A stretch of DNA of 64,000 nt from Ferruginibacter sp. (GTDB lineage: Bacteria; Bacteroidota; Bacteroidia; Chitinophagales; Chitinophagaceae). Positions 36,103 through 45,842 of this stretch are shown in pieces; position 1 is the stretch's first letter; each line of letters begins with the position of its first letter. Both the position numbers and the translations under genes were made by a program. The stretch spans positions 62,001 through 126,000 of the forward strand of contig JACMLJ010000033.1 in the NCBI GenBank assembly GCA_014379625.1, in the 5' to 3' direction. Below the pieces are notes generated by a model, which made no database searches, was not told the DNA's origin, and worked only from the letters and a program-made list of their open reading frames with translations.

Positions 36103-37503
36103 CTAGATCGCCTGCCTCGCTTTCAACTCCAGGTATTTATTAATGGCATTGATCGTAAGATTTTCCGGGGCGGTCAGTATAGAAAGTATCCCGTATTTCG
36201 ACAATTCTTTTACAATCAGTCTTTTTTCGTAAGCAAATTTTTCGGCAATCGCTTTAACATATACTTCCTCCAGGTTGGCCGCAGCCATATTTGACAATTG
36301 CTTCAATTCGGTATTTTCAAAAAACACTACCATCAGCAAATGATGCTTTGCAATTGAACGCAAAAAATTTAACTGCCGTTTTAATCCGGATAATGATTCA
36401 AAATTGGTGAACAATATTAGCAGGCTTCGTTGCTTTACCCGGTTACGCAACTGCATATACAGCATTTCGTAATCACTTTCCAAAAAAGAAGTTTCCTGGT
36501 TATATAAGAGTTGCATCATATTCCCCTGTTGCACAGGCTTGCGGTCGGCAGCCAGCATCGTTCCCATTTTATTATCAAAACTAATCAGGCCTACTTTATC
36601 CTGTTTTTGCAAACAAACTTTACTTAATACAAGGGTGCTGTTAATAGCGTAATCGAGCAGGCTTAAATTATTAAAAGGCATTTTCATTAAGCGGCCCTTA
36701 TCAATAATACAATATACCTGCTGACTTTTTTCATCCGTGTAATTGTTTATCATCAGCGATGCCTTGCGCGCAGTAGCTTTCCAGTTGATTGTCCGGATAT
36801 CATCACCGCTTACATATTCTTTGATTTGCTCAAACTCCATGCTCTGGCCGATCTTGCGCATCCGTTTATTACCGTGCTCGGATTGTATGGTTGTTTGCGA
36901 TAACAATTCATACTTACGTAACTGCATAAACGAAGGAAAAACAGGAATGGTAACCGTTGCTTCCACATCATGCCGTCTCATTGCCAGGCCCAGCCGCGAT
37001 TTTACATACAACAGGATATTCCCAAAATGATATTCGCCCCTTTGTACCGGGCGTAAACTATAGTCGATTGTCTTTTCCCCCCCTGCTTTAAACCGGTGCT
37101 TTAATATCCAGTCACGCTTTTGAAACTGTACCGGCAACTCATCAATTATTTCCATCTCCACTTCAAAACGCATGGTATTGGTTACCTGTAAACTCACTTT
37201 ATTTTCATCGCCATTACTAAAACGCTCTGCGGTAATTCTTTTAGCAATCGGTGGTTTGCTTAACAAAAAAAGAAATGTATAATCCATCACAAACAAAAAA
37301 ACCAGTAGGTACAATCCTGTTTTGGAAACTATAAATAAAGCGGGAATAAAAAAAGATACGATAAATAATACTATACAAACCCCCGTCAGCAGGTAAAAAA
37401 AGTTAGTTAAATAAAGCCCCCTCAATCCAGCAAAGGCGGGTGACCTGAATTTCCGAGGGGATACCGTGGGGCCTGTTAAATGTATATTGCTTTTATTATT
37501 CAT
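36103..37503 (-). CDS. DUF58-domain protein, von Willebrand A-like
   Basis: A 466-residue protein with two hydrophobic segments near residues 32-75 and the DUF58 domain in the middle (GDDIRTINWKATARKASLMINNY). It ends in a vWA-like part with the VYCIIDKGRLM and LLILFTNFES regions. I take the ATG at 37503, since the frame upstream of it only reaches a TTG. It is the last gene of the MoxR block, 106 bp after the MoxR ATPase gene. DUF58 proteins accompany MoxR ATPases in a chaperone-like function that is not fully understood. Confidence 0.88.
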   Translation of the reverse strand: MNNKSNIHLTGPTVSPRKFRSPAFAGLRGLYLTNFFYLLTGVCIVLFIVSFFIPALFIVSKTGLYLLVFLFVMDYTFLFLLSKPPIAKRITAERFSNGDENKVSLQVTNTMRFEVEMEIIDELPVQFQKRDWILKHRFKAGGEKTIDYSLRPVQRGEYHFGNILLYVKSRLGLAMRRHDVEATVTIPVFPSFMQLRKYELLSQTTIQSEHGNKRMRKIGQSMEFEQIKEYVSGDDIRTINWKATARKASLMINNYTDEKSQQVYCIIDKGRLMKMPFNNLSLLDYAINSTLVLSKVCLQKQDKVGLISFDNKMGTMLAADRKPVQQGNMMQLLYNQETSFLESDYEMLYMQLRNRVKQRSLLILFTNFESLSGLKRQLNFLRSIAKHHLLMVVFFENTELKQLSNMAAANLEEVYVKAIAEKFAYEKRLIVKELSKYGILSILTAPENLTINAINKYLELKARQAI

Positions 37504-37527
37504 AAAGTGATACCCGTAAATTACTGT

Positions 37528-37535
37528 CAAACTTA
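37528..37535 (-). promoter_or_regulatory. Candidate internal promoter box before the DUF58 gene
   Basis: The minus strand reads TAAGTTTG (TAnnTTTG), ending 25 nt upstream of the ATG. It lies in the 106-bp gap of the MoxR block and has no matched -33 box, so the call is tentative. Confidence 0.3.
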
Positions 37536-37609
37536 TGTATCAATTAATAGAGATTTGTTCATCAGCGCCTTTCCTGTCTCTACCCTGGCTAACTGAAGGA
37601 AAGGCCTTT

Positions 37610-38587
37610 TTACCTCGGTACTTCAATGGCTTCCAAAATATGCTCAATCAGGTCATCCGCGGTTAAGCCCTCCATTTCCTTTTCGGGCGTAAGAATGATA
37701 CGGTGCCTTAACACTGGCGGAACCATTTCCTTAATATCCCCCGGAGTTACAAAATCGCGCCCCTTAATGGCTGCATTGGCTTTTGAAGCTCTCAATATAG
37801 CCAGTGAGGCCCTGGGGGAAGCCCCCAGGTATAAGGCAGGATTATTCCTGGTTTCAATAACAATTTTTGCGATATACTCTATCAGTCTTGGCTCAATAAT
37901 GACAGACTGTATGGTGGCCCTGAAATTATTAATATCCATGGGAGAAATTATTTTAACCACTTCGTACAGTAATTGCGCCTGTGTACGTCCATGTTGGTTA
38001 TTCAAAATTCCGATCTCCTCCTGCAGCGAGGGATATTGTACATCAATTTTAAAAATAAAACGATCTAATTGCGCTTCCGGAAGACGGTAAGTACCCTCCT
38101 GCTCTACCGGGTTTTGCGTGGCCAGGATAATAAAAGGGAGCCGCATTTCATGGGTAAACCCGTCGATGGTTACCTGCCGCTCTTCCATCACTTCAAACAG
38201 CGCTGCCTGGGTTTTTGCAGGCGCCCGGTTGATCTCATCAATCAAAACAATATTGCTGAAAACAGGCCCTGGTTTAAAATAGAAATCGCCCTCCTTGGGA
38301 TTAAAAACCGATGTGCCTACCACATCACTTGGCATAAGGTCGGGTGTAAACTGTATCCTTGAAAAATCCACATCAATCACTTTGGCGATTAACTTGGCGG
38401 TTAAGGTTTTTGCAACACCCGGCACGCCTTCAATCAAAATATGACCATCGCAAAGCAAACCGATCATTAAAAGATCCAGCATTTTATGCTGACCAACAAT
38501 TACTTTACCTATTTCACTTCGTATGCTTTCCATGCTTTGGTTAAGGGCAGACAGATCAATGCGTTGCTGAAAAATACTTTCTTCCAT
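37610..38587 (-). CDS. MoxR-family AAA+ ATPase
   Basis: A 325-residue ATPase of the MoxR AAA-3 subfamily. The Walker A motif is EGVPGVAKTLTAKL near residues 54-67, Walker B is NIVLIDEINRAPAKTQAALFE, and the sensor region reads FIILATQNPVEQEGTYRLPEAQLDRF. The first base of its ATG is the last base of the DUF4350 stop codon span (38587), indicating translational coupling. It acts in the cytosol with the DUF58 protein encoded next. Confidence 0.93.
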   Translation of the reverse strand: MEESIFQQRIDLSALNQSMESIRSEIGKVIVGQHKMLDLLMIGLLCDGHILIEGVPGVAKTLTAKLIAKVIDVDFSRIQFTPDLMPSDVVGTSVFNPKEGDFYFKPGPVFSNIVLIDEINRAPAKTQAALFEVMEERQVTIDGFTHEMRLPFIILATQNPVEQEGTYRLPEAQLDRFIFKIDVQYPSLQEEIGILNNQHGRTQAQLLYEVVKIISPMDINNFRATIQSVIIEPRLIEYIAKIVIETRNNPALYLGASPRASLAILRASKANAAIKGRDFVTPGDIKEMVPPVLRHRIILTPEKEMEGLTADDLIEHILEAIEVPR

Positions 38588-39840
38588 TATATTTTATTTT
38601 TATAAAAATTTTCTATTTGCTGGTTCAGGGATAACAATTGCTGATCGCCTATTTCCATGGATTGCTGCACCATACCGATAGATTTAAATAATTTTTCCAT
38701 GCCTTCCCTCGTATTATTACTTTTACGGCTTAGGGTGTTAATAAACTCTTCATTGAGATGACTGGTATTTAAATAATATTGATTCCTGATATGCTCCATG
38801 AAATAAGTGATCAGTTTATCAGCAATATTACGGTTATCCTTTTGCTGCAAATATAAACGGCCGATGGTTTCTGCAAAAGCAGTGGTAGTATTGTTATTAG
38901 GAGGAATGGTTGCTACAATCCGCTGCCTGCGCTTACCTCCAAAATAAACATACAACCCAAACAGGATCAATAACAACCAGAAAGCCCAGGCCATGGGAGG
39001 GTATCGAAGTAAAACACCCAGGCTCGATTTGTTGCCTCCCTCGTATCCAGGATCATCTCTTTTTTTATAATAATCATCCCAATAGACCCGCTCCGGGATA
39101 GCAGGCGTAAATGAAAAAACATGTTGGAAATATTTGTAATTATCCTTTTGCAGCAAAAAATAATTACTCAGCGCCCGTGGTTCAATATGAAGATAAACAC
39201 GGCCATCCCCGTAAAAAATAACAATGAAATTGGCACCCATACTATTACTGCCCAATACCCTTGAATGGAGGCTATCCAATTTTGTAAAATGATTGTAAAA
39301 AGGAAAATAAAAATACTGGTAAACTGCAGGGTCGTTAAAAACCTGCCTTTGCAATTTCACGGATGTGTATTTCATTTCAGGAATCGGCCGCTCATAAAAT
39401 ACTTTTTTAACCTTGCAACCCAGGGTATCCAGCAAACGCTTATCAATATTATCGCTTGAAATGAAAAGACTGTTGCCAGCATAAACATAATCCAGTATCC
39501 CTGCCAGGTCGGCTTTTGTTAAATAGAGATTTTTACTTACACTGATGTACAATGAACCGGTATCGGCAATATCATCAAAGGTGTTTTCAAAATTGTGATT
39601 CACTTTGCGGATAGCATTATGAAAATACAATTGTTCCAGTTGATGGTGCAAAACAAAAGCACCGAAAGGGTTTTTATCCTTGTGAGAAAATGTTTCGATT
39701 AATGGGGGCAGTTTTACAAGATTTGACCCACAGGACTGGGAAAAAATGGTGATCAATATAATCCAGCTACTATAAATAAATGTTTTTTTCAACTTTCTAC
39801 ACCTCGCTGTTAAACTGTTTAAATTTATTTTGAATGGCAT
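38587..39840 (-). CDS. DUF4350-domain membrane protein
   Basis: About 417 residues from the ATG at 39840. A TTG at 39792, five bases past the DUF4129 stop, would give 401 residues and place the signal-like segment TFIYSSWIILITIFSQSC at the N terminus with a lipobox-like end; I cannot decide between the two. The central part is a periplasmic DUF4350 domain (residues about 55-280), then one membrane helix (PPMAWAFWLLLILFGLYVYFG region), then a cytosolic tail. DUF4350 proteins are regular members of MoxR clusters. Confidence 0.8.
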   Translation of the reverse strand: MPFKINLNSLTARCRKLKKTFIYSSWIILITIFSQSCGSNLVKLPPLIETFSHKDKNPFGAFVLHHQLEQLYFHNAIRKVNHNFENTFDDIADTGSLYISVSKNLYLTKADLAGILDYVYAGNSLFISSDNIDKRLLDTLGCKVKKVFYERPIPEMKYTSVKLQRQVFNDPAVYQYFYFPFYNHFTKLDSLHSRVLGSNSMGANFIVIFYGDGRVYLHIEPRALSNYFLLQKDNYKYFQHVFSFTPAIPERVYWDDYYKKRDDPGYEGGNKSSLGVLLRYPPMAWAFWLLLILFGLYVYFGGKRRQRIVATIPPNNNTTTAFAETIGRLYLQQKDNRNIADKLITYFMEHIRNQYYLNTSHLNEEFINTLSRKSNNTREGMEKLFKSIGMVQQSMEIGDQQLLSLNQQIENFYKNKI

Positions 39841-40597
39841 TGAAAAGGTCTCCATCAATTTCAAATTCGCCATACCAGACATACTCATAATTGAAGGTTA
39901 ATGCAGCAAACGCATTTTTATACGTTTTGCCCGACAATTCGGCCAGGTATTGAAAATTAGTTTTGTACGCAGCAAATTGTATAGCGCCTTTTGCTACCAG
40001 TTTTTGCAAAGATTGCAGGTAATGATACCGGACCGCCATCCTGTAATTGTTTTCAATAACCGCCTGCGCTATCAGTTTTCCATAATCAGCGTTGGTTGAT
40101 AAATTCTCCCTTTCATTATGCAACTCAGCGACATTCGCCTTCGCATAGGAACGCTGAAAAAAACCTTCTGCAAAAAATAATTTGAACAAAATAAAAGCAG
40201 CGAATAGTCCCGCCAATATCCAAAAAAAGTATTTGGTAACAGGGGAAAACAGTATGCGTTCCAGCCATGATATCCCCTTTTTTGGAACCTCCTTTGTTTC
40301 CAGGCTTTGCTGGTATTTATTCAACAAAGAGTCCAGGTTTTTAGCATAGGCGAAATACTTAGAGCTTTTTAAAACCTTAATTGAATCCGGTTCAACATAC
40401 AGTTGGTTATTAAGGAGCGTGGTATCTGCTGTATAATCCCCGTAATTTTCATCCTGCTCTTGTTCTGCAGTCACTAATTCCACTGCCTTGGTTTCAAGAG
40501 AATCTTTATCCGGATACCTATCATTATCCTGCGCCCCGCAAAAAAAAGAACAAGATAGAATTACCGTTAACAATATGATGTATTTGCAGGAACTCAT
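39797..40597 (-). CDS. DUF4129-domain membrane protein
   Basis: About 266 residues from the ATG at 40597, where a signal peptide begins (YIILLTVILSCSFFCGAQ). A periplasmic acidic segment is followed by one membrane helix (YFFWILAGLFAAFILFKLFF) and the cytosolic DUF4129 domain, with the family sequence YRMAVRYHYLQSLQKLVAKGAI and the closing YEYVWYGEFEI. The start overlaps the SpoIIM stop as ATGA. The longer frame reaching 40732 lies within the SpoIIM gene and is unlikely. Confidence 0.85.
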   Translation of the reverse strand: MSSCKYIILLTVILSCSFFCGAQDNDRYPDKDSLETKAVELVTAEQEQDENYGDYTADTTLLNNQLYVEPDSIKVLKSSKYFAYAKNLDSLLNKYQQSLETKEVPKKGISWLERILFSPVTKYFFWILAGLFAAFILFKLFFAEGFFQRSYAKANVAELHNERENLSTNADYGKLIAQAVIENNYRMAVRYHYLQSLQKLVAKGAIQFAAYKTNFQYLAELSGKTYKNAFAALTFNYEYVWYGEFEIDGDLFNAIQNKFKQFNSEV

Positions 40598-41613
40598 TTT
40601 ACAGGAACGGGTATTTTCAGTATACCATTTTTTTGAATATGGATACCTTTTTTGTGCAGGCGAATAGGGTAAATTACAAAATACCATATTATGAAAGATA
40701 GAGAAAGGCCGAGAATTATGGCACTGCCCCATACCGGCAATCCGCCGTTATTTTGCTTATCAAAAGTATTACCCATCAGGTGGGTAACATAGCTTTCAAA
40801 AAAAGAAGCAATAATAAAAACCGGCACCAGTACGATCATAATTTTTAATGCGTCTTTAATACTATTTGCAAAGGATACTATTCTTGAATAAGTACCCGGA
40901 AAAAGAATACCCTGAGTAATAACGAGGCCTGCAGTGGCGGCAATAACCAGTGCCAGTATTTCTAAAGTACCATGCACCCAGATCACCAAAATTGATTGCA
41001 TACCCAGCCCCTTCGCAAAAAACATATATTGAAAACAACCCAGCATTAACCCATTCTGCCACATCGCGTAAATTGTACCCATGCCTACTAAAATTCCTCC
41101 CATCACCATCAACAACGACACAAATGTATTGTTCATGGCAATGCGCACAAACATAGTAAAGGGGTTTTCATTTTTATATACGCCAAAAGGGTCGCCTTTC
41201 GCGATATTCTCTTCGGTCATATCCACATAGCCATTGCCGAGTATCCCCCTGATAAACGATTCATCTTTAATGGAACTAAACACCCCGATGCTTACAAATA
41301 AAGAAAAAAGTAAAAAAGTGAATAATAATAACCGGTGGTATTTTTTAAACAGCAGGGGTAGTTCGTATCTCCAGAATGTGAACACCCTTGTGTACTTCTC
41401 TTTCTTATTTTTATAAATATCCAGGTAAATATTAGAGGCAATGCCATTAATCCAGCGGGTAACCTTGCTCCTGGGGTAAAAAGTTTTCGCATAAGAAAGA
41501 TCATCCACCAGGGTAATAAATCTTTCCGCTGTTTCATCGGGATCGCTGGTGGGGTTATGCTGATATTCATTCCACTTATCAACATTCTTTTTAATGAACA
41601 TTCCTTCACGCAT
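40594..41613 (-). CDS. SpoIIM/stage II sporulation M-like membrane protein
   Basis: A 339-residue polytopic protein. I take the ATG at 41613 because the family starts with a cytosolic segment MREGMFIKKNVDKWNEYQ; the frame extends upstream without similarity. Membrane segments follow from about residue 105 on, with the family loop FMVRIAMNNTFVSLLMVMGGILVGMGTIYAMWQNGLMLG and the WVHGTLEILALVIAATAGLV motif. Despite the name, these proteins in non-sporulating Bacteroidota belong to the MoxR/DUF4129 block. Confidence 0.88.
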   Translation of the reverse strand: MREGMFIKKNVDKWNEYQHNPTSDPDETAERFITLVDDLSYAKTFYPRSKVTRWINGIASNIYLDIYKNKKEKYTRVFTFWRYELPLLFKKYHRLLLFTFLLFSLFVSIGVFSSIKDESFIRGILGNGYVDMTEENIAKGDPFGVYKNENPFTMFVRIAMNNTFVSLLMVMGGILVGMGTIYAMWQNGLMLGCFQYMFFAKGLGMQSILVIWVHGTLEILALVIAATAGLVITQGILFPGTYSRIVSFANSIKDALKIMIVLVPVFIIASFFESYVTHLMGNTFDKQNNGGLPVWGSAIILGLSLSFIIWYFVIYPIRLHKKGIHIQKNGILKIPVPVK

Positions 41614-41965
41614 TTGATAAAAGTAGCAAATTTCTTTGTTATACAATGAGATTGCCAATTTTGACGGGCCTGTTGCGAATAATGGATGCTTACGATTTTC
41701 GCATTTTTTTATACCGGCAGTTTTTACCGGGCCCATTGCCATTATCAGGGTTTCAATGAACCTTATCATTTATTGTTGCACGGGCAGATGTTTTTCATGG
41801 CAACATAGTTGTGTCACTCCCTTCTACCGTATACCATTGGGGATCTTTAATGTATTACCTTACACCTGCATGTAATGCCTGTAATCAGGCTTTTAAATTG
41901 GTGCTATTTAAAAATCAGCGCGGCTGACATTCAAAAGTATTAATTTTAAACATTTAATTTGTACC
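41614..41965. other. Divergent intergenic region between SpoIIM and RDD genes
   Basis: The 352-bp gap holds promoters for both directions. A small hairpin GCCTG-TAAT-CAGGC lies at 41878-41891 and is followed by four T bases, too weak to call a terminator. Nothing else was identified. Confidence 0.35.
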
Positions 41966-42742
41966 ATGTCCGGAATTCAAATAACCACCCCCTTTAATAT
42001 TGACATCGAATTTGAAATTGCCGCATTTCATAAACGCCTGCTGGCGTACTGTATCGATTTTATAATTCTGGTGCTTTACATGATGAGCATGCTGTACCTC
42101 CTGTTTGGCGGATTCAGGGTTGGTGAAGGGAGTTATGGATTTGTGTTGATCGTTTTAGTAATACCGATGCTTTCCTACTCAGTGCTGTCAGAATTGTGGA
42201 TGAACGGACAAACGATCGGAAAAAAAATATTTAAAATAAAAGTAGTAAGTCTCAATGGTGGCGAGCCTACCCTGGGCCAGTATGCGCTGAGATGGTTTAT
42301 GCGTTTTTATGAATGGGCCTTTATTATCTTTTTTTTATTTTGGGGGAACGGTATCTGGGGTATTTTATGGTTAATAATCGGCGGCATCACTTCTATAATC
42401 ATTATTTCCATATCGGCCAAAAGCCAGCGGCTTGGTGATATCGTAGCAGCAACAGTAGTGGTGGAAACCATGTCAAAATTAACGGTAGATGATACCATTT
42501 TCATGCATGTGGCACAAACGGATTATAAAGTAAAATTTCCTGAAGTGATGCGTTTAAGTGACCGGGATATTAATACAATCAAAAATGTCATCAACCAGGC
42601 TAAAAAAACAAATACGTACGACATGTGTAACCGTATTGCAGTAAAAGTGCAGGACGTATTAAAAGTGCCTACAGATATGTATGCTATTGATTTCCTGGAA
42701 AAAATAATGGAAGATTATAATTATCTCGCTACAAAAGAATAA
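41966..42742 (+). CDS. RDD-family membrane protein
   Basis: A 258-residue protein with the RDD domain (residues about 15-165). The signature is FHKRLLAYCIDFIILVLYMM, with Arg25 and Asp31 in the conserved first helix, and the later NGQTIGKKIFKIKVVSLNGGEPT motif. Three to four membrane helices follow, then a cytosolic C-terminal tail of about 90 residues. It is divergent from the SpoIIM gene, and RDD genes regularly border the MoxR block in this phylum. The function is unknown; some RDD proteins act as Na+/H+ antiporters. Confidence 0.88.
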   Translation: MSGIQITTPFNIDIEFEIAAFHKRLLAYCIDFIILVLYMMSMLYLLFGGFRVGEGSYGFVLIVLVIPMLSYSVLSELWMNGQTIGKKIFKIKVVSLNGGEPTLGQYALRWFMRFYEWAFIIFFLFWGNGIWGILWLIIGGITSIIIISISAKSQRLGDIVAATVVVETMSKLTVDDTIFMHVAQTDYKVKFPEVMRLSDRDINTIKNVINQAKKTNTYDMCNRIAVKVQDVLKVPTDMYAIDFLEKIMEDYNYLATKE

Positions 42743-42748
42743 AACCGG

Positions 42749-43207
42749 TCAGCCCCCGCCAAAAGCAGCCGCGAGCATCATTCCGATAACACCCAGTACC
42801 GTAAATATTAAAGCGATGACTATAATAATTCCGGAAAAGCGAAAATAGATTTTTAAATGTTTAAATGCTGCTGTAAGATCAAACTGGTCATTGGCAAGCA
42901 GAGCCGAATGTATTTTTTTTGAAAACCGGAACAGGTGCATTGACATGAAAAATACTGTTCCGGCAATTGCGAGATAAATAATCGCCACAGTTCCACCCGC
43001 CAGTAAGCCTTCACCAGCGCTATTATAATTGCCTGTTAATTTTGCCAGCATCGACCCGGCAAATATTGCTGCCAGTGCAATTACGCCACTATATACAAAG
43101 CCAATTACACCCAAAAATTTACCCCAGGCAGCCGTTTCTTTCAGGTATATATTTATTGTACTATCAATAACCAAATCAGTTTCTATAAGATTCTGTTCGT
43201 TTTCCAT
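42749..43207 (-). CDS. DUF5362-like small membrane protein
   Basis: A 152-residue protein with four hydrophobic segments (about 31-50, 68-92, 122-148, and a short one between) and a glycine-rich end (AAAFGGG). The pattern ETAAWGKFLGVIGFVYSGVIAL and the ending resemble the DUF5362 family common in Bacteroidota. It converges with the RDD gene with a gap of 6 bp. No function is known. Confidence 0.72.
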   Translation of the reverse strand: MENEQNLIETDLVIDSTINIYLKETAAWGKFLGVIGFVYSGVIALAAIFAGSMLAKLTGNYNSAGEGLLAGGTVAIIYLAIAGTVFFMSMHLFRFSKKIHSALLANDQFDLTAAFKHLKIYFRFSGIIIVIALIFTVLGVIGMMLAAAFGGG

Positions 43208-43303
43208 TAGTTGTTTTTATCATAGTAAACCAGGTCTGTCTTGATGAAATATAATAAGACTTAAATCAGGAAAATTATAGTAAATAAAAAAAAATACTTT
43301 CTT

Positions 43304-43484
43304 TTACCTGAACGTACGGGTAGAAATGATCCCTGCAAAACTTGAAGCTGAATATAATCCAGGGGTTTCCTGGTACAGTTTTTTTTCCCTGTTGGCTAGT
43401 ATCAAACCAATTATGCCACATATTAAACCGGCAATTCCGTCGCAGAATGGCCCTAACTATTGATACAATGCCTGATACCAATAT
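43304..43484 (-). pseudogene. Decayed tandem copy of the DUF4190 gene
   Basis: This stretch begins directly after the stop of the intact DUF4190 gene and encodes a second, degraded version of its body. One frame gives LVSGIVSIVRAI, matching LVLGIISIIGAF of the intact copy. After a frameshift near 43448, another frame gives CDGIAGLICGIIGLILANR, then KKLYQETPGLYSASSFAG, matching the intact VVGIICGIIGLVLAN and KLYQEAPELYSQSSFG. It lacks an N terminus and the C-terminal membrane segment. This is a partial tandem duplication undergoing decay. Confidence 0.75.
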
Positions 43485-43829
43485 CTACCTGCCTCGGTTA
43501 AATCCGGGCATATTAAAAGCGAAGACTAAAACTATTATTACGAAAACTATAATCAGGCAGGATATAATGATACCAATTATAGAACAGGTTCGTCCTGCAC
43601 TGGAGGTACCAAAACTTGATTGCGAATATAGTTCAGGGGCTTCCTGGTACAACTTTCTGTCTTTATTTGCTAATACCAGCCCGATTATACCACATATTAT
43701 ACCTACAACCCCATAACAAAAGGCCCCGATTATTGAAATAATGCCTAACACCAGGGCAGTTGTTGCATTGGGAAGATTTTGCTGAATATTTTGATTTTGC
43801 ACAGGGCTTAGAAAATCTTTTTGTTCCAT
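43485..43829 (-). CDS. DUF4190-domain small membrane protein
   Basis: A 114-residue protein. The hydrophilic N terminus is followed by two hydrophobic regions (TALVLGIISIIGAFCYGVVG and TCSIIGIIISCLIIVFVIIV), separated by a conserved loop with YQEAPELYSQ. The layout fits DUF4190 membrane proteins. It lies 5 bp after the DUF2752 gene, and the two are probably cotranscribed. A broken copy of this gene follows it. Confidence 0.8.
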   Translation of the reverse strand: MEQKDFLSPVQNQNIQQNLPNATTALVLGIISIIGAFCYGVVGIICGIIGLVLANKDRKLYQEAPELYSQSSFGTSSAGRTCSIIGIIISCLIIVFVIIVLVFAFNMPGFNRGR

Positions 43830-43834
43830 AAGGG

Positions 43835-44140
43835 TTAGATTGAATGTTGGTAAATAATTTTATACATATAATTAATTAGTACAATTGAAGCGATAAATAT
43901 ATAACTATAAATGACAACAGAGTTACCTTTTTTAAATTTATAAATCAAATGCAGCGCGCAAAATATAAAGAAAAGCAATAAGGGCACGGTTGCCGGGTTT
44001 AGCCGGAAGCTCTCCGGGAAGTTCCCGTCAAGCAGTTCAATAAAACTTCTTTGTAATCCACAACCCGGACAATCAATATGTAAAAAATACTTTACCGGGC
44101 AGGGCAACTGGTGTGATTTCAGCCATTGTAATACATCCAT
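43835..44140 (-). CDS. DUF2752-domain membrane protein
   Basis: A 101-residue protein with the DUF2752 signature HIDCPGCGLQRSFIELLDGNF, including the CPGCG pair of cysteines, then two membrane segments (VPLLLFFIFCALHLIYKF and IYSYIFIASIVLINYMY). Members are widespread in Bacteroidota and of unknown function; the Cys pair suggests metal or redox use, but this is not shown. It precedes the DUF4190 gene by 5 bp. Confidence 0.87.
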   Translation of the reverse strand: MDVLQWLKSHQLPCPVKYFLHIDCPGCGLQRSFIELLDGNFPESFRLNPATVPLLLFFIFCALHLIYKFKKGNSVVIYSYIFIASIVLINYMYKIIYQHSI

Positions 44141-44334
44141 AAATATGTCTGATTTTTCCTGATGGCTGGTGCCTGGTTTTTTAACTAAACCCTTTCAATT
44201 TAGAAATCATCTGCTGCTTTCAGGGCTATTCTCTACAAAATGACGACTCTCAAAATATTAATTACCATCCTGTACATCAATCAACAATTTAAAAATAATG
44301 CTCCCGCAGTAATATCAATCACATATCAGACATA

Positions 44335-45813
44335 TTAATATGCCCGTGCAAATAATACCCTTTGCGTGCTTGGGTTGCCGGTTAAAATACAGTTGCCCGC
44401 TTCCTGCACATTATCCAGTGGAATGCACCGTATGGTTGCTTTTGTAAGTTCCTTTATTTTATCTTCGGTTTCACCCGTACCATCCCAATGCGCTGAAATA
44501 AAGCCCGGTTTTTCGTCAAGTAGTTTTACAAAATCATCCCAATCATCGGCTTTAACAATACGTTCTTCCCTGAAAATTTTTGCTTTGTTATAAATAGCCC
44601 GTTGGATTTCATCCAGTAGTTCAATGATCCGGGCACTTAAGCCATCAACGGAGAAACTCATTTTTTCTTTCGTGTCCCTCCTGGCCACCTCCACTACATT
44701 TTTTTCCAGGTCCCTGGCACCAATGGCTATTCTAACCGGAACGCCTTTCATTTCATATTCTGCAAATTTCCATCCCGGCCGGTTATTGTCATTATCATCA
44801 TATTTAACTGAAATACCGGCGGCCTTCAATTGCTCCATCAAAAATTTTACCTTTTCATCAATCAGGTGTTTTTGTTCTTCTCCTTTAAATATCGGAACGA
44901 TCACTACCTGGATGGGCGCCAGTTTTGGAGGTAATACCAGGCCCTGGTCATCACTATGCGCCATCACCAATGCCCCAATTAGCCGGGTACTTACTCCCCA
45001 ACTGGTAGCCCATACATAGTCTAATTTATTTTCTCTATCAGAAAATTTCACATCAAAGGCTTTGGCAAAATTTTGCCCGAGAAAATGCGATGTTCCTGCC
45101 TGTAATGCTTTTCCATCCTGCATCAGCGCTTCTATGCAATAGGTATCCAGCGCCCCGGCAAAACGCTCATTGGCAGTTTTCACCCCTTTGATTACCGGCA
45201 TCGCCATATAGGATTCAGCAAAGTTTGCATACACATTCAGCATTTGAACCGTTTCATCAATAGCCTCCTGTTGGGTAGCATGAGCTGTATGACCCTCCTG
45301 CCATAAAAATTCCGTGGTACGCAAAAACAGGCGGGTACGCATTTCCCATCTTACCACATTGGCCCATTGATTGATCAGTAATGGAAGGTCGCGGTAAGAT
45401 TGTATCCATCCTTTATAAGTGCTCCAGATGATTGCCTCGCTGGTAGGACGAACAACCAGTTCCTCTTCCAGCTTTGCTTCGGGATCTACAATTAATTTTC
45501 CTTTATTGTCCGGATCGGCTTTTAAACGATAGTGCGTTACAATGGCACATTCTTTGGCGAACCCTTCGGCATTTTTTTCTTCCGCTTCAAACAGGCTCTT
45601 TGGAACAAATAGCGGAAAGTACGCATTTTGATGGCCGGTTTCCTTAAACATCCTATCCAATTGCTGCTGCATATTCTCCCAAAGCGCATAGCCATAAGGT
45701 TTAATAACCATGCACCCGCGTACAGCGCTGTAATCAGCAAGCCCGGCTTTTATAACCAGGTCATTATACCATTGCGAATAGTCTTCCTTCATGCTGGTGA
45801 TCTCTTTGCTCAT
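44335..45813 (-). CDS. proS: Prolyl-tRNA synthetase, archaeal/eukaryotic type
   Basis: A 492-residue class II synthetase of the ProS type without the bacterial editing insertion. Motif 2 and nearby sequences include RTSEAIIW (PTSEAII), [31 protein letters not shown] and [16 protein letters not shown]. An anticodon-binding domain follows ([14 protein letters not shown] onward), then the C-terminal zinc-like domain with an aromatic end. It charges tRNA-Pro. A short hairpin CCCC-ATCA-GGGG lies 17 nt upstream of its ATG. The gene stands alone. Confidence 0.93.
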   Translation of the reverse strand: MSKEITSMKEDYSQWYNDLVIKAGLADYSAVRGCMVIKPYGYALWENMQQQLDRMFKETGHQNAYFPLFVPKSLFEAEEKNAEGFAKECAIVTHYRLKADPDNKGKLIVDPEAKLEEELVVRPTSEAIIWSTYKGWIQSYRDLPLLINQWANVVRWEMRTRLFLRTTEFLWQEGHTAHATQQEAIDETVQMLNVYANFAESYMAMPVIKGVKTANERFAGALDTYCIEALMQDGKALQAGTSHFLGQNFAKAFDVKFSDRENKLDYVWATSWGVSTRLIGALVMAHSDDQGLVLPPKLAPIQVVIVPIFKGEEQKHLIDEKVKFLMEQLKAAGISVKYDDNDNNRPGWKFAEYEMKGVPVRIAIGARDLEKNVVEVARRDTKEKMSFSVDGLSARIIELLDEIQRAIYNKAKIFREERIVKADDWDDFVKLLDEKPGFISAHWDGTGETEDKIKELTKATIRCIPLDNVQEAGNCILTGNPSTQRVLFARAY

Positions 45814-45830
45814 ACCCGAACCCCATCAGG

Positions 45831-45842
45831 GGCTATTTTTTT
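45831..45842. repeat. REP-like CCCC/GGGG hairpin in the proS leader
   Basis: CCCC, loop ATCA, GGGG, with ATTTTTTTT on the plus side. On the minus strand it lies 17 to 28 nt upstream of the proS start codon, so it would be in the leader of that message. It resembles the hairpins at truB and in the element at 6-206. Confidence 0.4.

Noticed and set aside
41878-41895. Hairpin GCCTG-TAAT-CAGGC followed by TTTT
   Set aside because: The stem is only five base pairs and it lies between divergent starts, where no transcript should end.
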